This document shows positions 17,384-26,146 of a DNA stretch of 64,000 nucleotides, in pieces. The notes beneath the pieces are model-generated. The model saw nothing but the letters and a program-made list of their open reading frames with translations. It was not told the origin of the DNA and ran no database searches. The position numbers and the translations under genes were made by a program. Origin of the DNA: Prodigiosinella aquatilis. GTDB taxonomy: Bacteria; Pseudomonadota; Gammaproteobacteria; Enterobacterales; Enterobacteriaceae. Every line of letters starts with the position of its first letter. Position 1 is the stretch's first letter. The stretch is from the NCBI GenBank assembly GCA_030388725.1, contig CP128857.1:2418001-2482000 (forward strand), written 5' to 3'.

Positions 17384-18349
17384 ATGAATATGTTATTGAA
17401 AAAAGAGTATCAGCTTGATTACAAAAGCCTTCGCCTGAATAAAGGAAGATCGGGTCAGGTTCGTTTTCAGACTCTTGAGAATTTGGGGGAATGCTATTCA
17501 GATCACATTGAGCTTGCTGACGATTTCAATCTGATCTATTTGCGCTATAGCCCGGTATGCGATCTGACCATCAAAGAATCAAATAACCCGCATAACAGCC
17601 AGGTCTTAGTGATAACATTAGGACTGCACGGTAAATCTTGCTATGAGACAACGCAGACCGCGCCAGCGGTTAACTTCACTGCCGGATATACGACTATTAA
17701 TGCCTTCCATCGCAGTACCGGTCAGCGCCACTATAAATCAGGCGAAACGACGGCACAATTACGGCTGGTGATAGGAGAAAAATTGCTGCACCAGTATATC
17801 GGCGAAAAAAGCGCTAACTCACTGCTGGGTAATGGACAATTAAATCAACTGCTGCATCAAAAAACGTCACACGCCAGTCTGTCTCACGCCTCCATATTAG
17901 TACGTCATATCAATTTTCATTCAGCTGGTGTAAACAAATTAATATTGCATACCCATAGCCTTTGCCTTTTATCCGAACTGGTTGGCGTTATATTACCGCA
18001 GCCGAAGAGAAGCGGACAGAAACTATCACAGGACGAAATACAGAAGCTAGAGCAGGTGCAGAATATAATGCAACAGCAGATGGAAAAACCGTTAACCGAA
18101 GAGTATTTGTGTACCGTTGTCGGTATGAACAAATGTAAACTCAGAGAAGGATTTAGCTATTTATTTAATACCACGCCGCATAACATGTTGTTAGAAATGC
18201 GTATGCGCAAAGCGCATCTAATGCTCGAATCAGGGTATCAGGTTGCGCAAACCGCCTGGAGCGTAGGGTACGGTCATCCGAATAACTTTAGCATCGCATT
18301 CAGTAAATTTTTTGGTTATCCGCCAAAATTTGTTTATAAAAAACAATAA
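17384..18349 (+). CDS. AraC-family transcriptional regulator (YbtA/PchR-like)
   Basis: This 321-residue regulator has an N-terminal ligand-sensing domain (1-215) and a C-terminal pair of helix-turn-helix motifs at about 230-320 (LTEEYLCTVVGMNKCKLREG, then VAQTAWSVGYGHPNNFSIAF). The ending FSKFFGYPPKFVYKK is typical. It is divergent from the acyl-CoA dehydrogenase across a strong Fur box. Regulators of this group bind the cognate siderophore and activate receptor and biosynthesis genes, which fits this position. No lesion is seen. Effector identity is inferred only from context. Confidence 0.87.
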   Translation: MNMLLKKEYQLDYKSLRLNKGRSGQVRFQTLENLGECYSDHIELADDFNLIYLRYSPVCDLTIKESNNPHNSQVLVITLGLHGKSCYETTQTAPAVNFTAGYTTINAFHRSTGQRHYKSGETTAQLRLVIGEKLLHQYIGEKSANSLLGNGQLNQLLHQKTSHASLSHASILVRHINFHSAGVNKLILHTHSLCLLSELVGVILPQPKRSGQKLSQDEIQKLEQVQNIMQQQMEKPLTEEYLCTVVGMNKCKLREGFSYLFNTTPHNMLLEMRMRKAHLMLESGYQVAQTAWSVGYGHPNNFSIAFSKFFGYPPKFVYKKQ

Positions 18350-18380
18350 ATTCAGCATCATCCGCATTAAATTACCAATT

Positions 18381-18605
18381 TCATAACTGACAGGTATCGC
18401 CTAAACGCGGCAGCTCCCCCTGTTTTGCAATACGATACGCTTCACCCATGCCGACTATCTTATGAACAGGTGGAGCGTCTGATAGCTTAACGTGGTTAAG
18501 GGCTGCCCAAACTTTCGAATCGTGACGCGCATACAGAGCGCCAACGCCTTTTGGACCATATAATTCGCTGCTGGAAAGCGACATAATAACGGATCGATCT
18601 GCCTA
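18381..18605 (-). pseudogene. NifS/IscS-type cysteine desulfurase fragment
   Basis: The minus strand reads VIMSLSSSELYGPKGVGALYAR, then VHKIVGMGEAYRIAKQ and a stop at 18381. These are two conserved blocks of NifS/IscS desulfurases: the region around the PLP lysine (normally SAHKxYGPKG, here SSSELYGPKG, so the lysine itself is lost) and HxIVGMGEAYRIA. Only about 70 residues remain and the stretch between the blocks is shortened. The upstream edge is fused, in another frame, to the end of the GH88-like gene. It suggests that the ancestral cluster had its own sulfur donor. Confidence 0.78.
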
Positions 18606-19681
18606 TCGGCCGCTATTAACGCCGCAAGCAGGTAAAATAGGCCGCAGGGCGATTCAACGCAGCGTTCTTCCTTCTCTGAGGTTCGATAGCAGTGACCGAT
18701 AAATTTGCCTTCTTTAAAAAGAGCACCGCTCTCTGATTCTGATAACGCAAACCGGCCCTCGTCAAGATAGGCGCTACGCACAACCGTCGCGAGCTGTTGC
18801 TGCGCGTGTGATACAAGCCATGACATGTCGGGCATCAATCGCGCCATCCCCAACATAGCAATACAGGCTATCAGACTGGCACAGGGATCGCGCGCGCCTT
18901 CGGGCTGACTCAAACGATTAACGGGTATATGATAACTGTACTGTGCGCACCAGTGCTCAATCGTTTGCCATGCAAATTTCCAATAATCATCACCGAATAA
19001 ATGAACGGCCCGCACTAACGCCAGCATAACCCACGCCTGCCCCCTGGCCCAATCTCCGGCAACGCCGTGATGGATAAGCTGGCCGGATTGATATCTGGCC
19101 TCTGAGTACCAGCGGCCATTTTCCTCATAACAGGCGATCACCGCCTTATACACCTGTCGCTCGGCCAGCTCACCATAGCCCGCTGCGGACAGCAGCGAAA
19201 GCGTCGACGCCAGCGGATCGATACTAATAGTTTGCGCACCTGACGCCCCGCCCCCCATTGCCGGGCCTAAAGGAATAAAGCCCAATTCCGCCCGTTCTGA
19301 TTCTGCTATCGCCTGTCCCGCCAGGTCACACCGCCGTTTAGCCATCGGATTACCGAACAGTCGCTCGCTTAATCCCGCACCGTAGTGAAAAATAAGGCTG
19401 CGCTGAAGCGTGTCGCTATTTAGTTTACTCTCCAGCTTCTGACTCATTGTTACAGCGTTATCCCGATCAACCCGACGTTGGGTCTTAAACGCCTTTAGGT
19501 GCAAGGCCCCCGCCCAGAATCCCCCCATCCATGAGCCACCCGCTGATAATTTCCATTGTCGACCGGCAAAACGGTATAGCGGAAAACACCCGCAACTTTC
19601 GTCCTCAATCGCTCCAATCCAGCGAATCAACGCGGCAATTACCGAAATAATGTCCTGATGAGATAGTTTATCCTTCGACAT
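18455..19681 (-). CDS. GH88/GH105-like (alpha/alpha)6-barrel protein with a scrambled C-terminus
   Basis: The 408-residue protein resembles unsaturated glucuronyl hydrolases of family GH88: SWMGGFWAGALHL near 50, GVAGDWARGQAWVMLALVRA near 205, and RDPCASLIACIAMLGMARL near 270. After about residue 360 (CGLFYLLAALIAADRQID) the reading frame runs into the desulfurase remnant in the wrong frame, so the last 45 residues are not native. A GH88 enzyme is unexpected in a metallophore-like cluster. It may act on a sugar-like group or have a different substrate. It overlaps the MFS gene upstream by 14 bases, so it is in the same transcript. Confidence 0.68.
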   Translation of the reverse strand: MSKDKLSHQDIISVIAALIRWIGAIEDESCGCFPLYRFAGRQWKLSAGGSWMGGFWAGALHLKAFKTQRRVDRDNAVTMSQKLESKLNSDTLQRSLIFHYGAGLSERLFGNPMAKRRCDLAGQAIAESERAELGFIPLGPAMGGGASGAQTISIDPLASTLSLLSAAGYGELAERQVYKAVIACYEENGRWYSEARYQSGQLIHHGVAGDWARGQAWVMLALVRAVHLFGDDYWKFAWQTIEHWCAQYSYHIPVNRLSQPEGARDPCASLIACIAMLGMARLMPDMSWLVSHAQQQLATVVRSAYLDEGRFALSESESGALFKEGKFIGHCYRTSEKEERCVESPCGLFYLLAALIAADRQIDPLLCRFPAANYMVQKALALCMRVTIRKFGQPLTTLSYQTLHLFIR

Positions 19682-20858
19682 GATCTATCCTTTTATCTTT
19701 TCCGTTCGATATATATAGTCTCAAACACAGGAAGCCCCCCAACGTTAGGACGGACAGCAACATAATCCAGCCTGCGCTAAAGTGATATTGTGTGCTTTGC
19801 AGCCAGCCAAACAGCGGTGGCCCGACGGTAAATCCGGCAAAAAAGCCGCAGGACAGCAAACCCGCCGACGGCGCTGGCGCGCCGAATTGCTTATCGCGCA
19901 ACAGCATACTCATCGCAATAGCATTTGTTGCAACGACCGTCGTCCCCATACCGATGGCGCACAGCCATAGAGGCCAATAGCGGTCAGATGATGCTAGCGG
20001 GGCAATCAGTAAGACTAAAATAGAGAGGCCAATCAGCAATAACAGTAACAGAGATTCATCCCGCATTTTAGCCCCCAGCGGGGTGAGAAATATCCGGGAA
20101 AAGATTCCCATGCAGCCAAATAAACCAATTAGATAGCCGATCATGACCGACGAGGCCCCCTGCGCTGAGGCAAAAACGCCAAGAAAGGTAATAAAGGATG
20201 ACAACACCACTCCGACGCATAGTTGTATCGCCATGAGTAAAGATAATTTTTTACCGGGTTTCACTACGCTAAAACGGTTGTTCTTAACGGGTTGTTTAAC
20301 GATCAGGCGAGGAGCCAGTAGCGCCAGTAGCAGAGCAACAGGTGCCAGAGTGAATAAAGCGCCCCGCCAGCCAAAATGTAACGCCAGCGCGGGTAGACAC
20401 AGTCCGGCAAACAGAGCAGAAACCTGTACACCTGACTGTTTGATGCCCACTATCCCCGCTTTGTAACGCGGTTCAACCGACTCAGCGATAATCAAATTAG
20501 TTACCGGATTTGCCAGTGCCTGAGCGAACCCGCAGAACAGCAGCGCGACCACCAGACCAACAAAACCAGGCAACAACGCCATTAGGGCATACGCCAACAG
20601 GGTGGACCAGAAAAGCAGCGCCAGCGAATAGCGAGAGCCTAAGTTATTAACAAGCGTTCCTGCCCATAGCGAAAGCAACGATGCCAGTCCGAACGTACTC
20701 ATCGTTAATATTCCCAACCATCCCGTATCGATCGTTAAGTCCGCAACCAGCGTGGGGCCTAAAACGCCAATCGCATAGAAAATCAGCATGGGCAGCGCCA
20801 TTGCGAACGTCAGAATTGCCGTAAGAATAAAACGGGTAAAACTGTTTGAAACCGGCAT
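19668..20858 (-). CDS. MFS transporter (second of the cluster)
   Basis: This inner-membrane major facilitator has about 396 residues and 12 helices if it starts at the ATG at 20858; a TTG start at 20897 would add 13 residues. The segment GTLVNNLGSRYSLALLFWST resembles the conserved loop 2-3 region. It lies 100 bases after the AMP-ligase gene and overlaps the GH88-like gene. In siderophore loci such proteins export the product or import the chelate. Direction cannot be told here. No lesion is visible. Confidence 0.83.
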   Translation of the reverse strand: MPVSNSFTRFILTAILTFAMALPMLIFYAIGVLGPTLVADLTIDTGWLGILTMSTFGLASLLSLWAGTLVNNLGSRYSLALLFWSTLLAYALMALLPGFVGLVVALLFCGFAQALANPVTNLIIAESVEPRYKAGIVGIKQSGVQVSALFAGLCLPALALHFGWRGALFTLAPVALLLALLAPRLIVKQPVKNNRFSVVKPGKKLSLLMAIQLCVGVVLSSFITFLGVFASAQGASSVMIGYLIGLFGCMGIFSRIFLTPLGAKMRDESLLLLLLIGLSILVLLIAPLASSDRYWPLWLCAIGMGTTVVATNAIAMSMLLRDKQFGAPAPSAGLLSCGFFAGFTVGPPLFGWLQSTQYHFSAGWIMLLSVLTLGGFLCLRLYISNGKDKRIDHVEG

Positions 20859-20962
20859 CACAGACTCACTGAGATAATTTATAAATGAGACAGACAAATG
20901 AAATAATGAATTATTACATTTGGCCCTTTAGTATAGAAAAATAATGCCGCTTTTCACTTTAG

Positions 20963-22603
20963 CTAAGATAAGGAAGCGGATTCAGCAGCCAGACGCTTTT
21001 TATCCACTTTTCCAGCTGGAGTTACCGGCAGGTGACGATAAAAACGCAGATATTCAGGCAATTTATTTACTTCTAAACCCTGCGTGCGTAAATAATCAGT
21101 TAATTCCTTTAATGAAAAACGCTGAGCACCCTCACGCAACGTAACGCAAGCACAAATTCTATGACCGAGATCGTCATCCGGCACCGGCACCGGCACCGGC
21201 ACACAAGCAACGCTGACAACGTCAGGATGACCGATAATTAACGATTCAATTTGCACCGGACTAATATTAACGCCGCCGCGAATAATAATATCTTTTTTAC
21301 GCCCGGCTAAAACCAGGTAGCCATTAGTATCGATATAGCCAAGATCGCCGGTACATACCCAACCCTCCTCATCTCGGTATCGACTATCCAGTTCGGGCGC
21401 ATTGACGTACTGCATCGGACTCATCGGCCCCCGCGCCTTGAGTTCACCGACCTCGCCCTGCGGTACTTCCTCACCCTGTTCATTCGTGATTTTGATTGAA
21501 CAAACGGCAGGATTCGGCCGACCGATGCTATGGAAAACCACATCCTGCGGCTCCTCCGGCATGTTGTGGCAGTTCACGCCGTCCGCTGAGCCATATAAAT
21601 TTATAAAGTGACAGCCAAATGCTTCCACGCAGCAACGAACGATAACTTCATCGATCACCGCTCCCCCACAAATTAATCCCCGCAAGCTCGATTTATCGAT
21701 CTCCTGCAAACGAGGATCGGCCGCAATGCGCTGTAGCATAGCTGGTACGGCAAAAATATGGGTTGGCCGTAGATCATTTATCGCATTAATAGCCTCCGCC
21801 ACGTCAAATTGCGGTAACACAATGATCGAACCGCCTAACCATGACAAACAGGCAAAGGTTGCGGTTGATCCAAAAGATGAACCCAGCGGGACTAAATACA
21901 AGCCGCAAAAGCTCGCTCCATCGGAATAGATGTGCTGTAGGAACTTTCCTCGACCGCCAACTAAGGCATTATGCGAATAAGCGACAAGCTTTGGCTCCGA
22001 TTCGGTTCCCGATGATACCAATAGCCGGACGGGGGAGTCAGGGTTAACTTGCGGCAATCGTTCCATCTCAATTGCCGTAAACTGAAACATCTCATCAAGA
22101 CTTAACCAGCCTTCACGCTTTTCTCCCTGAACAATAAGTATTCGAAGAGAGAGTAACGTAGGCCGTAATGACTCAATAACTTCACATAAATCAATCCCGG
22201 CATATTCAAACGGCACGATAACCGCCCGAGCATCGCAGCGGCGCACCAGCGACTGTATATCCAGTTTTCCTCGACCCGGCGGAAAAGGCGCTACAATGCC
22301 GCCCAGTGCCGCCACGGACAGATCGATAGCGCAGCTGCGCCAGCTATTAGTAAGCTGGTATGCCACCACATCGCCTTCTACAATTCCGGCATCGCGTAGA
22401 GAGGCCGCTAATCGTAACGACAGATCCAGCAATTCCTTATAGGTTACGTAACCCTGTGGTGATAACACCGCCGGTTTATCCGGCTGGCTGTTAGCGTGCT
22501 GACAAAACAGAGAAAACACCGACTGATTAAGATATGACCCGTCAGCTCCCCACTGACGGCGCACGTCGGTAGGAACTAAGTCAATAATGCCTGATCTATT
22601 CAT
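20963..22603 (-). CDS. acyl-/aryl-AMP ligase (CaiC/EntE-like)
   Basis: This 546-residue adenylate-forming enzyme should activate a carboxylic acid as acyl-AMP, with or without CoA transfer. The ATP motif VRLLVSSGTESEPKLVAYSH, the aromatic/GSAD segment, WVCTGDLGYIDTNGYLVLAG and RKKDIIIRGGVNISPVQIES are all present. The catalytic Lys lies in TPAGKVDKKRL near the C-terminus. The start ATG at 22603 overlaps the stop of the ThiF fusion as ATGA, with GGAGG before it, so the two are coupled. A run of Val-Pro repeats (PVPVPVPDDD) is encoded by a GGCACC tandem repeat at about 21180-21200. It could activate the metallophore acid. The substrate is unknown. Confidence 0.88.
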   Translation of the reverse strand: MNRSGIIDLVPTDVRRQWGADGSYLNQSVFSLFCQHANSQPDKPAVLSPQGYVTYKELLDLSLRLAASLRDAGIVEGDVVAYQLTNSWRSCAIDLSVAALGGIVAPFPPGRGKLDIQSLVRRCDARAVIVPFEYAGIDLCEVIESLRPTLLSLRILIVQGEKREGWLSLDEMFQFTAIEMERLPQVNPDSPVRLLVSSGTESEPKLVAYSHNALVGGRGKFLQHIYSDGASFCGLYLVPLGSSFGSTATFACLSWLGGSIIVLPQFDVAEAINAINDLRPTHIFAVPAMLQRIAADPRLQEIDKSSLRGLICGGAVIDEVIVRCCVEAFGCHFINLYGSADGVNCHNMPEEPQDVVFHSIGRPNPAVCSIKITNEQGEEVPQGEVGELKARGPMSPMQYVNAPELDSRYRDEEGWVCTGDLGYIDTNGYLVLAGRKKDIIIRGGVNISPVQIESLIIGHPDVVSVACVPVPVPVPDDDLGHRICACVTLREGAQRFSLKELTDYLRTQGLEVNKLPEYLRFYRHLPVTPAGKVDKKRLAAESASLS

Positions 22604-24852
22604 TTGAACCTCCAATATGTAGTAATTGCGGAATAGCCATTTGTACAGATATCACTATTCATCCTGCTATTAGTCACAAGATCGGATAATTTTTGAGTAA
22701 CAATGGACGCTGATATTCCCAGGTGATTAAGTTTGTTTTCCCAATAATGGGTTGATTGGGTCGCAAATACCGTTTGTAGTTGCCTGTCGCGGTTTAATAT
22801 ATCGTTGGAGAAAGTTGGATTTAACAAATGGGCTAAGCGATTAAGCTGAATATTATCCAGACATTCTACGGCCATTAATCCATCTTCCGTAGCGTATACG
22901 CCTTTAATTAATTCAACCTGCGGTGGCGCAGATCTCCGTACATCCGGGGACATCTGAGAGGCACACAGCAGGTTGGCAGCTCCCAAAAGAGAGCTTTCAA
23001 TATTTGTCCCCTGTTTTTTTACTTCCCGGTTAAGCAGCGCCGCAACGACGCCCTGCGCGGCAATGACGCCGCCTAGAACATCCAGCGCGGTAAACAGAGA
23101 TCCACCGCAAGTTTGCGAATGCTGGCCTATCAAGTCCGCAACACCTGACCACGCCTGAACCATAAAATCGGTGCCCGTGAGTTGAATCTCCCCATGCTTA
23201 CCCCAGCCGCCAGCATAAGCGTAAACTAACGATGGGTTGATCCCGCCTAAATCAGCGTAATCCAGCCCCAATTGAGCCGCCTTACCCGGTGCCCAGTTGT
23301 GCAGAAAAACATCCGCCTCCCCGACCATTTGCTCGATCTCTGCACGCCCCCGAGCCGATTTAATATCGACTTCACGCACCCGCTTAAGCCGATTCAGGGC
23401 ATCAAAGCGGACGGAGCATCCATTGGCTCTGGGCGACATAGCCCGTAACGGATCGCCGCCGGGTAATTCAAGCCGTATGACTTCCGCGCCTAGTGACGCT
23501 AATAAGTGTCCCGCTAACGGCCCCTGAATACGGAGGCAGGATTCAATTACCCTGATTCCTTGCAGAGGTAAACCACCGCTGTTGGATAACGGCGTTAGCG
23601 CTTTTCCACCAGTCAGTGAGGTCTGAAAACTCCAGGGTCCCTGCTGCAACTCAGAGTTAAAATTGTCATCCTTCATCCGTTCAGCTAATGAACGAACCGG
23701 GCTGAGCGAGATACCGCTTTCTGCGGCGAGCATTCGTATTTTGCTCATAGGCAGGCGGGCTAATAACTGCCGCAACTCGGCCAATAGCGCATCAGAACGC
23801 GATCCATCTTTACAGTACAAAACTAATGGTCTGCCATCGCCAAAGCGCGCCTTAATATGCTGAGCCAACTCGGGCGTTTTCGGCAGATGAATAGCCGCAG
23901 GAATTCTTACAATTTCCCATTCAACTTTTTCACGAATATCAATAACAACAACGTCAGGATCTTCCAGGTCACGCAGCTGCTGCGGCGTAATAAAACAGAG
24001 GTCATTATCGGCGTTTTCCGCCGCGTTACCTTGTAAGCCGCATAGCACCTGATAATCAGTCAGCTTCGTAATTGATTGGCGTTCTGGCAGTTTACGTATA
24101 GATTTTTGCTTGTAGGTCATCTCCAGAACATCAAAAATCAGCAGACGCCCCAACAGGCTATCGCCGAGACCAATCAATAATTTAATCGCTTCCGTGGCCA
24201 TCACTGCGCCAATCGACACGCAGATAACGCCTAATATTCCACCAATGGCAGAGGACGGAGCCAGCTCAGGCGGCGGCGGCTCAGGATAAAGATCGCGATA
24301 ATTAACGCCCGCACCATCAGGCGCATTTTCCCAAAAGACCGAAACCTGCCCTTCAAGCGCGAAAACTGCCCCATAGACATAAGGTTTACCGGTCAGTACG
24401 CAGGCATCGTTGATCAAATATCGGCTGGCAAAATTATCGGTACAGTCAAGAATTAACTCATATTCGAAAAACAGTGCGACCGCGCTCTCCGGGCCAAGTT
24501 GCTCAGTGTAAGTATTAATCGTCACAAAAGCGTTAAGCCGCTGGAGAGTCGCTTTGGCACTATCAACTTTCAACTGACCAATAGTGGTGATGTTGTGTAT
24601 CACCTGCCTTTGCAAATTAGAATCATCTACCCGATCAAAATCAACAATACCGATAGTTCCCACTCCGGCAGCAGCCAGGTATAGCAGCACTGGCGAACCC
24701 AATCCCCCTGCGCCAATAACTAAGACGCGACTATTTTTAAGACGGCGCTGCCCCTCCATACCGATATCGGAAATCAAAAGGTGACGGCTATAGCGGGTTA
24801 TTTCGTCTCTGGACAGTGTGTCGCCAGGTAAAACAAGAGGTGGTAATTTCAT
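22600..24852 (-). CDS. three-part fusion: ThiF/MoeB adenylyltransferase, rhodanese and CaiB-type CoA transferase
   Basis: From the ATG at 24852 the protein has 750 residues. Residues 1-250 form a ThiF/MoeB/MoeZ E1-like domain with nucleotide loop GAGGLG (47-52) and DCTDN (136-140). The usual catalytic Cys in PSCAEGG is Ser here (APSSAIGG, about 201). Residues 285-355 form a rhodanese domain with active-site C347 in LVLYCKDGSRS. Residues 375-425 look like the tail of a CaiB protein (GISLSPVRSLAERMKDD). Residues 428-740 form a nearly whole CaiB/BaiF CoA transferase (LPLQGIRVIESCLRIQGPLA) with the catalytic Asp in GTDFMVQAWSG. ThiF-rhodanese proteins deliver sulfur to carrier proteins in thiocarboxylate siderophore pathways. 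The fusion may be a deletion product. Confidence 0.82.
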   Translation of the reverse strand: MKLPPLVLPGDTLSRDEITRYSRHLLISDIGMEGQRRLKNSRVLVIGAGGLGSPVLLYLAAAGVGTIGIVDFDRVDDSNLQRQVIHNITTIGQLKVDSAKATLQRLNAFVTINTYTEQLGPESAVALFFEYELILDCTDNFASRYLINDACVLTGKPYVYGAVFALEGQVSVFWENAPDGAGVNYRDLYPEPPPPELAPSSAIGGILGVICVSIGAVMATEAIKLLIGLGDSLLGRLLIFDVLEMTYKQKSIRKLPERQSITKLTDYQVLCGLQGNAAENADNDLCFITPQQLRDLEDPDVVVIDIREKVEWEIVRIPAAIHLPKTPELAQHIKARFGDGRPLVLYCKDGSRSDALLAELRQLLARLPMSKIRMLAAESGISLSPVRSLAERMKDDNFNSELQQGPWSFQTSLTGGKALTPLSNSGGLPLQGIRVIESCLRIQGPLAGHLLASLGAEVIRLELPGGDPLRAMSPRANGCSVRFDALNRLKRVREVDIKSARGRAEIEQMVGEADVFLHNWAPGKAAQLGLDYADLGGINPSLVYAYAGGWGKHGEIQLTGTDFMVQAWSGVADLIGQHSQTCGGSLFTALDVLGGVIAAQGVVAALLNREVKKQGTNIESSLLGAANLLCASQMSPDVRRSAPPQVELIKGVYATEDGLMAVECLDNIQLNRLAHLLNPTFSNDILNRDRQLQTVFATQSTHYWENKLNHLGISASIVTQKLSDLVTNSRMNSDICTNGYSAITTYWRFK

Positions 24853-24872
24853 AGAGCATCCCCTCATGTTAA

Positions 24873-24891
24873 AAATGATACGCATTATCGC
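24873..24891 (-). promoter_or_regulatory. Fur-type operator upstream of the ThiF fusion gene
   Basis: AATGATACGCATTATC matches about 15 of 19 positions of the Fur consensus when extended to 24873-24891. It lies 21 bases before the chosen start at 24852 and overlaps the longer in-frame ATG at 24885, which supports the shorter start. Confidence 0.65.
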
Positions 24892-25442
24892 TGAGATGTA
24901 GTTATTGAAACAGATAACCTATTCATTTAATACAGTAAAATCCTATGAGAAATCATAAATTATCTATTATATTTTCAATAACCATTGCTAATAGCGACAG
25001 CTTTATCGCCTCCCCCATTCAGTTTCAACGCGCCGCACAGCGCGAATACGGCTAATTTCGTTTAATAGCATTCATAACCTTCCTCAATTAGCCAACAAAG
25101 GATTTATCCCTATACTCCTTATAAAAAATAGTCAGATACATTTGTAAATATTCAACCATTAATAGAAACTGTGCGCCGATTATTTATCGTAAATTCTAAA
25201 GACCAAATAATTTATAGTATAAAAATATATTTAACCTCATTAATTCTTTAATAGTAATGTTAAACCATTCACCACATTGATTTATTCTTCTGGTGGAAAA
25301 ACAAAATAATATTCTTTTCTACCAAGAAAACCAACATCCTCTGTATATCCAAATTGATAAATATCACCTGCTATTAAGTTTGAATTAACAAATCACTTGA
25401 GGGTTTACTACTAAGAAAAGTCATTCACTAAGGAAGAACATT
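24892..25442. other. AT-rich intergenic region
   Basis: About 550 bases separate the ThiF fusion gene from the pseudogene at 25443. The minus strand has one 22-codon frame at 25003-25071 beginning MLLNEISRIRAVRRV after a strong GAGGAAGG. It has no recognisable relatives and may be chance or a remnant. No other gene or terminator is evident. Confidence 0.4.
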
Positions 25443-26146
25443 ATGCAAATGCATAATAACGTTAGCCACACCGTAATAAGTGAAGCACCTGATTGGATTA
25501 CGATCAAAGAAGCGGTGAAAATGATAAATCGGCAAATAAAAACACAAGTAACGGACAGTGATATTTATCGCAATACATTATACGGCAATATTCAAATATC
25601 AATATATTTCCAATCCCCAATTAAATTACGCAAATTAAATTCTCAAAAAACAAGATAAAACTCAGAACCGCTCACTCATCGCGTATAAATAGACTTTGTT
25701 ATCTTGATAGAAATTCATCCCTCCTTAATAAGAGTCTTATTATTAGCACTGATGATAATATTCTATCTCCGTGCCATGATGTTATTGACGTACCATTGTT
25801 AGGTCATGAATATATAGCAGTCAAAAAACTATTAGCGCAAGCGTTAAATATACCATTACCCAAAGTAGAGATAAGTCAAATAAATCATGGCATCTCTGCA
25901 TTATATAATAAAAACATATATCAATTTTTTGAATGTACGACGTGGCGCGAAAGGATAAAAAATCAAATAGAGCGACTACCTGCAAACATTATTTCCCCCA
26001 ACGATCGAGCGTTGCTGCTTGAAAATAGTGATACAATCTGCAAAACTGCATACTTCCCCGTTTACGATTTACTTGAAGACGCCTGTTTCGTTCTTCGGCG
26101 GTCTGAAATCAATAAACTAATTCACGTTTATTTTAACTATAAATTT
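25443..26146 (+). pseudogene. unknown island protein, frameshifted and truncated by attR
   Basis: I do not recognise the family. The first part (APDWITIKEAVKMINRQIKT) has a short helix-turn-helix look. Near 25640 a frameshift moves the sequence to another frame, where it continues KIKLRTAHSSRINRLCYLD, then DVIDVPLLGHEYIAVKKLLA and YFPVYDLLEDACFVLRRSEI. Read across the shift it would be a protein of about 230 residues. The last 19 codons before the stop at 26203 come from the att repeat, so the natural C-terminus was lost on integration or belongs to the circular form. Such genes at the far end of islands are often regulators, but that is a guess. Confidence 0.65.

Noticed and set aside
20899..20925. 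Fourth Fur box before the second MFS gene
   Set aside because: The AT-rich sequence is partly symmetric but matches the Fur consensus poorly.
24873..24885. Upstream in-frame start of the ThiF fusion at 24885
   Set aside because: The extra residues are atypical and the start lies inside a Fur-like operator; the ATG at 24852 fits the family start better.
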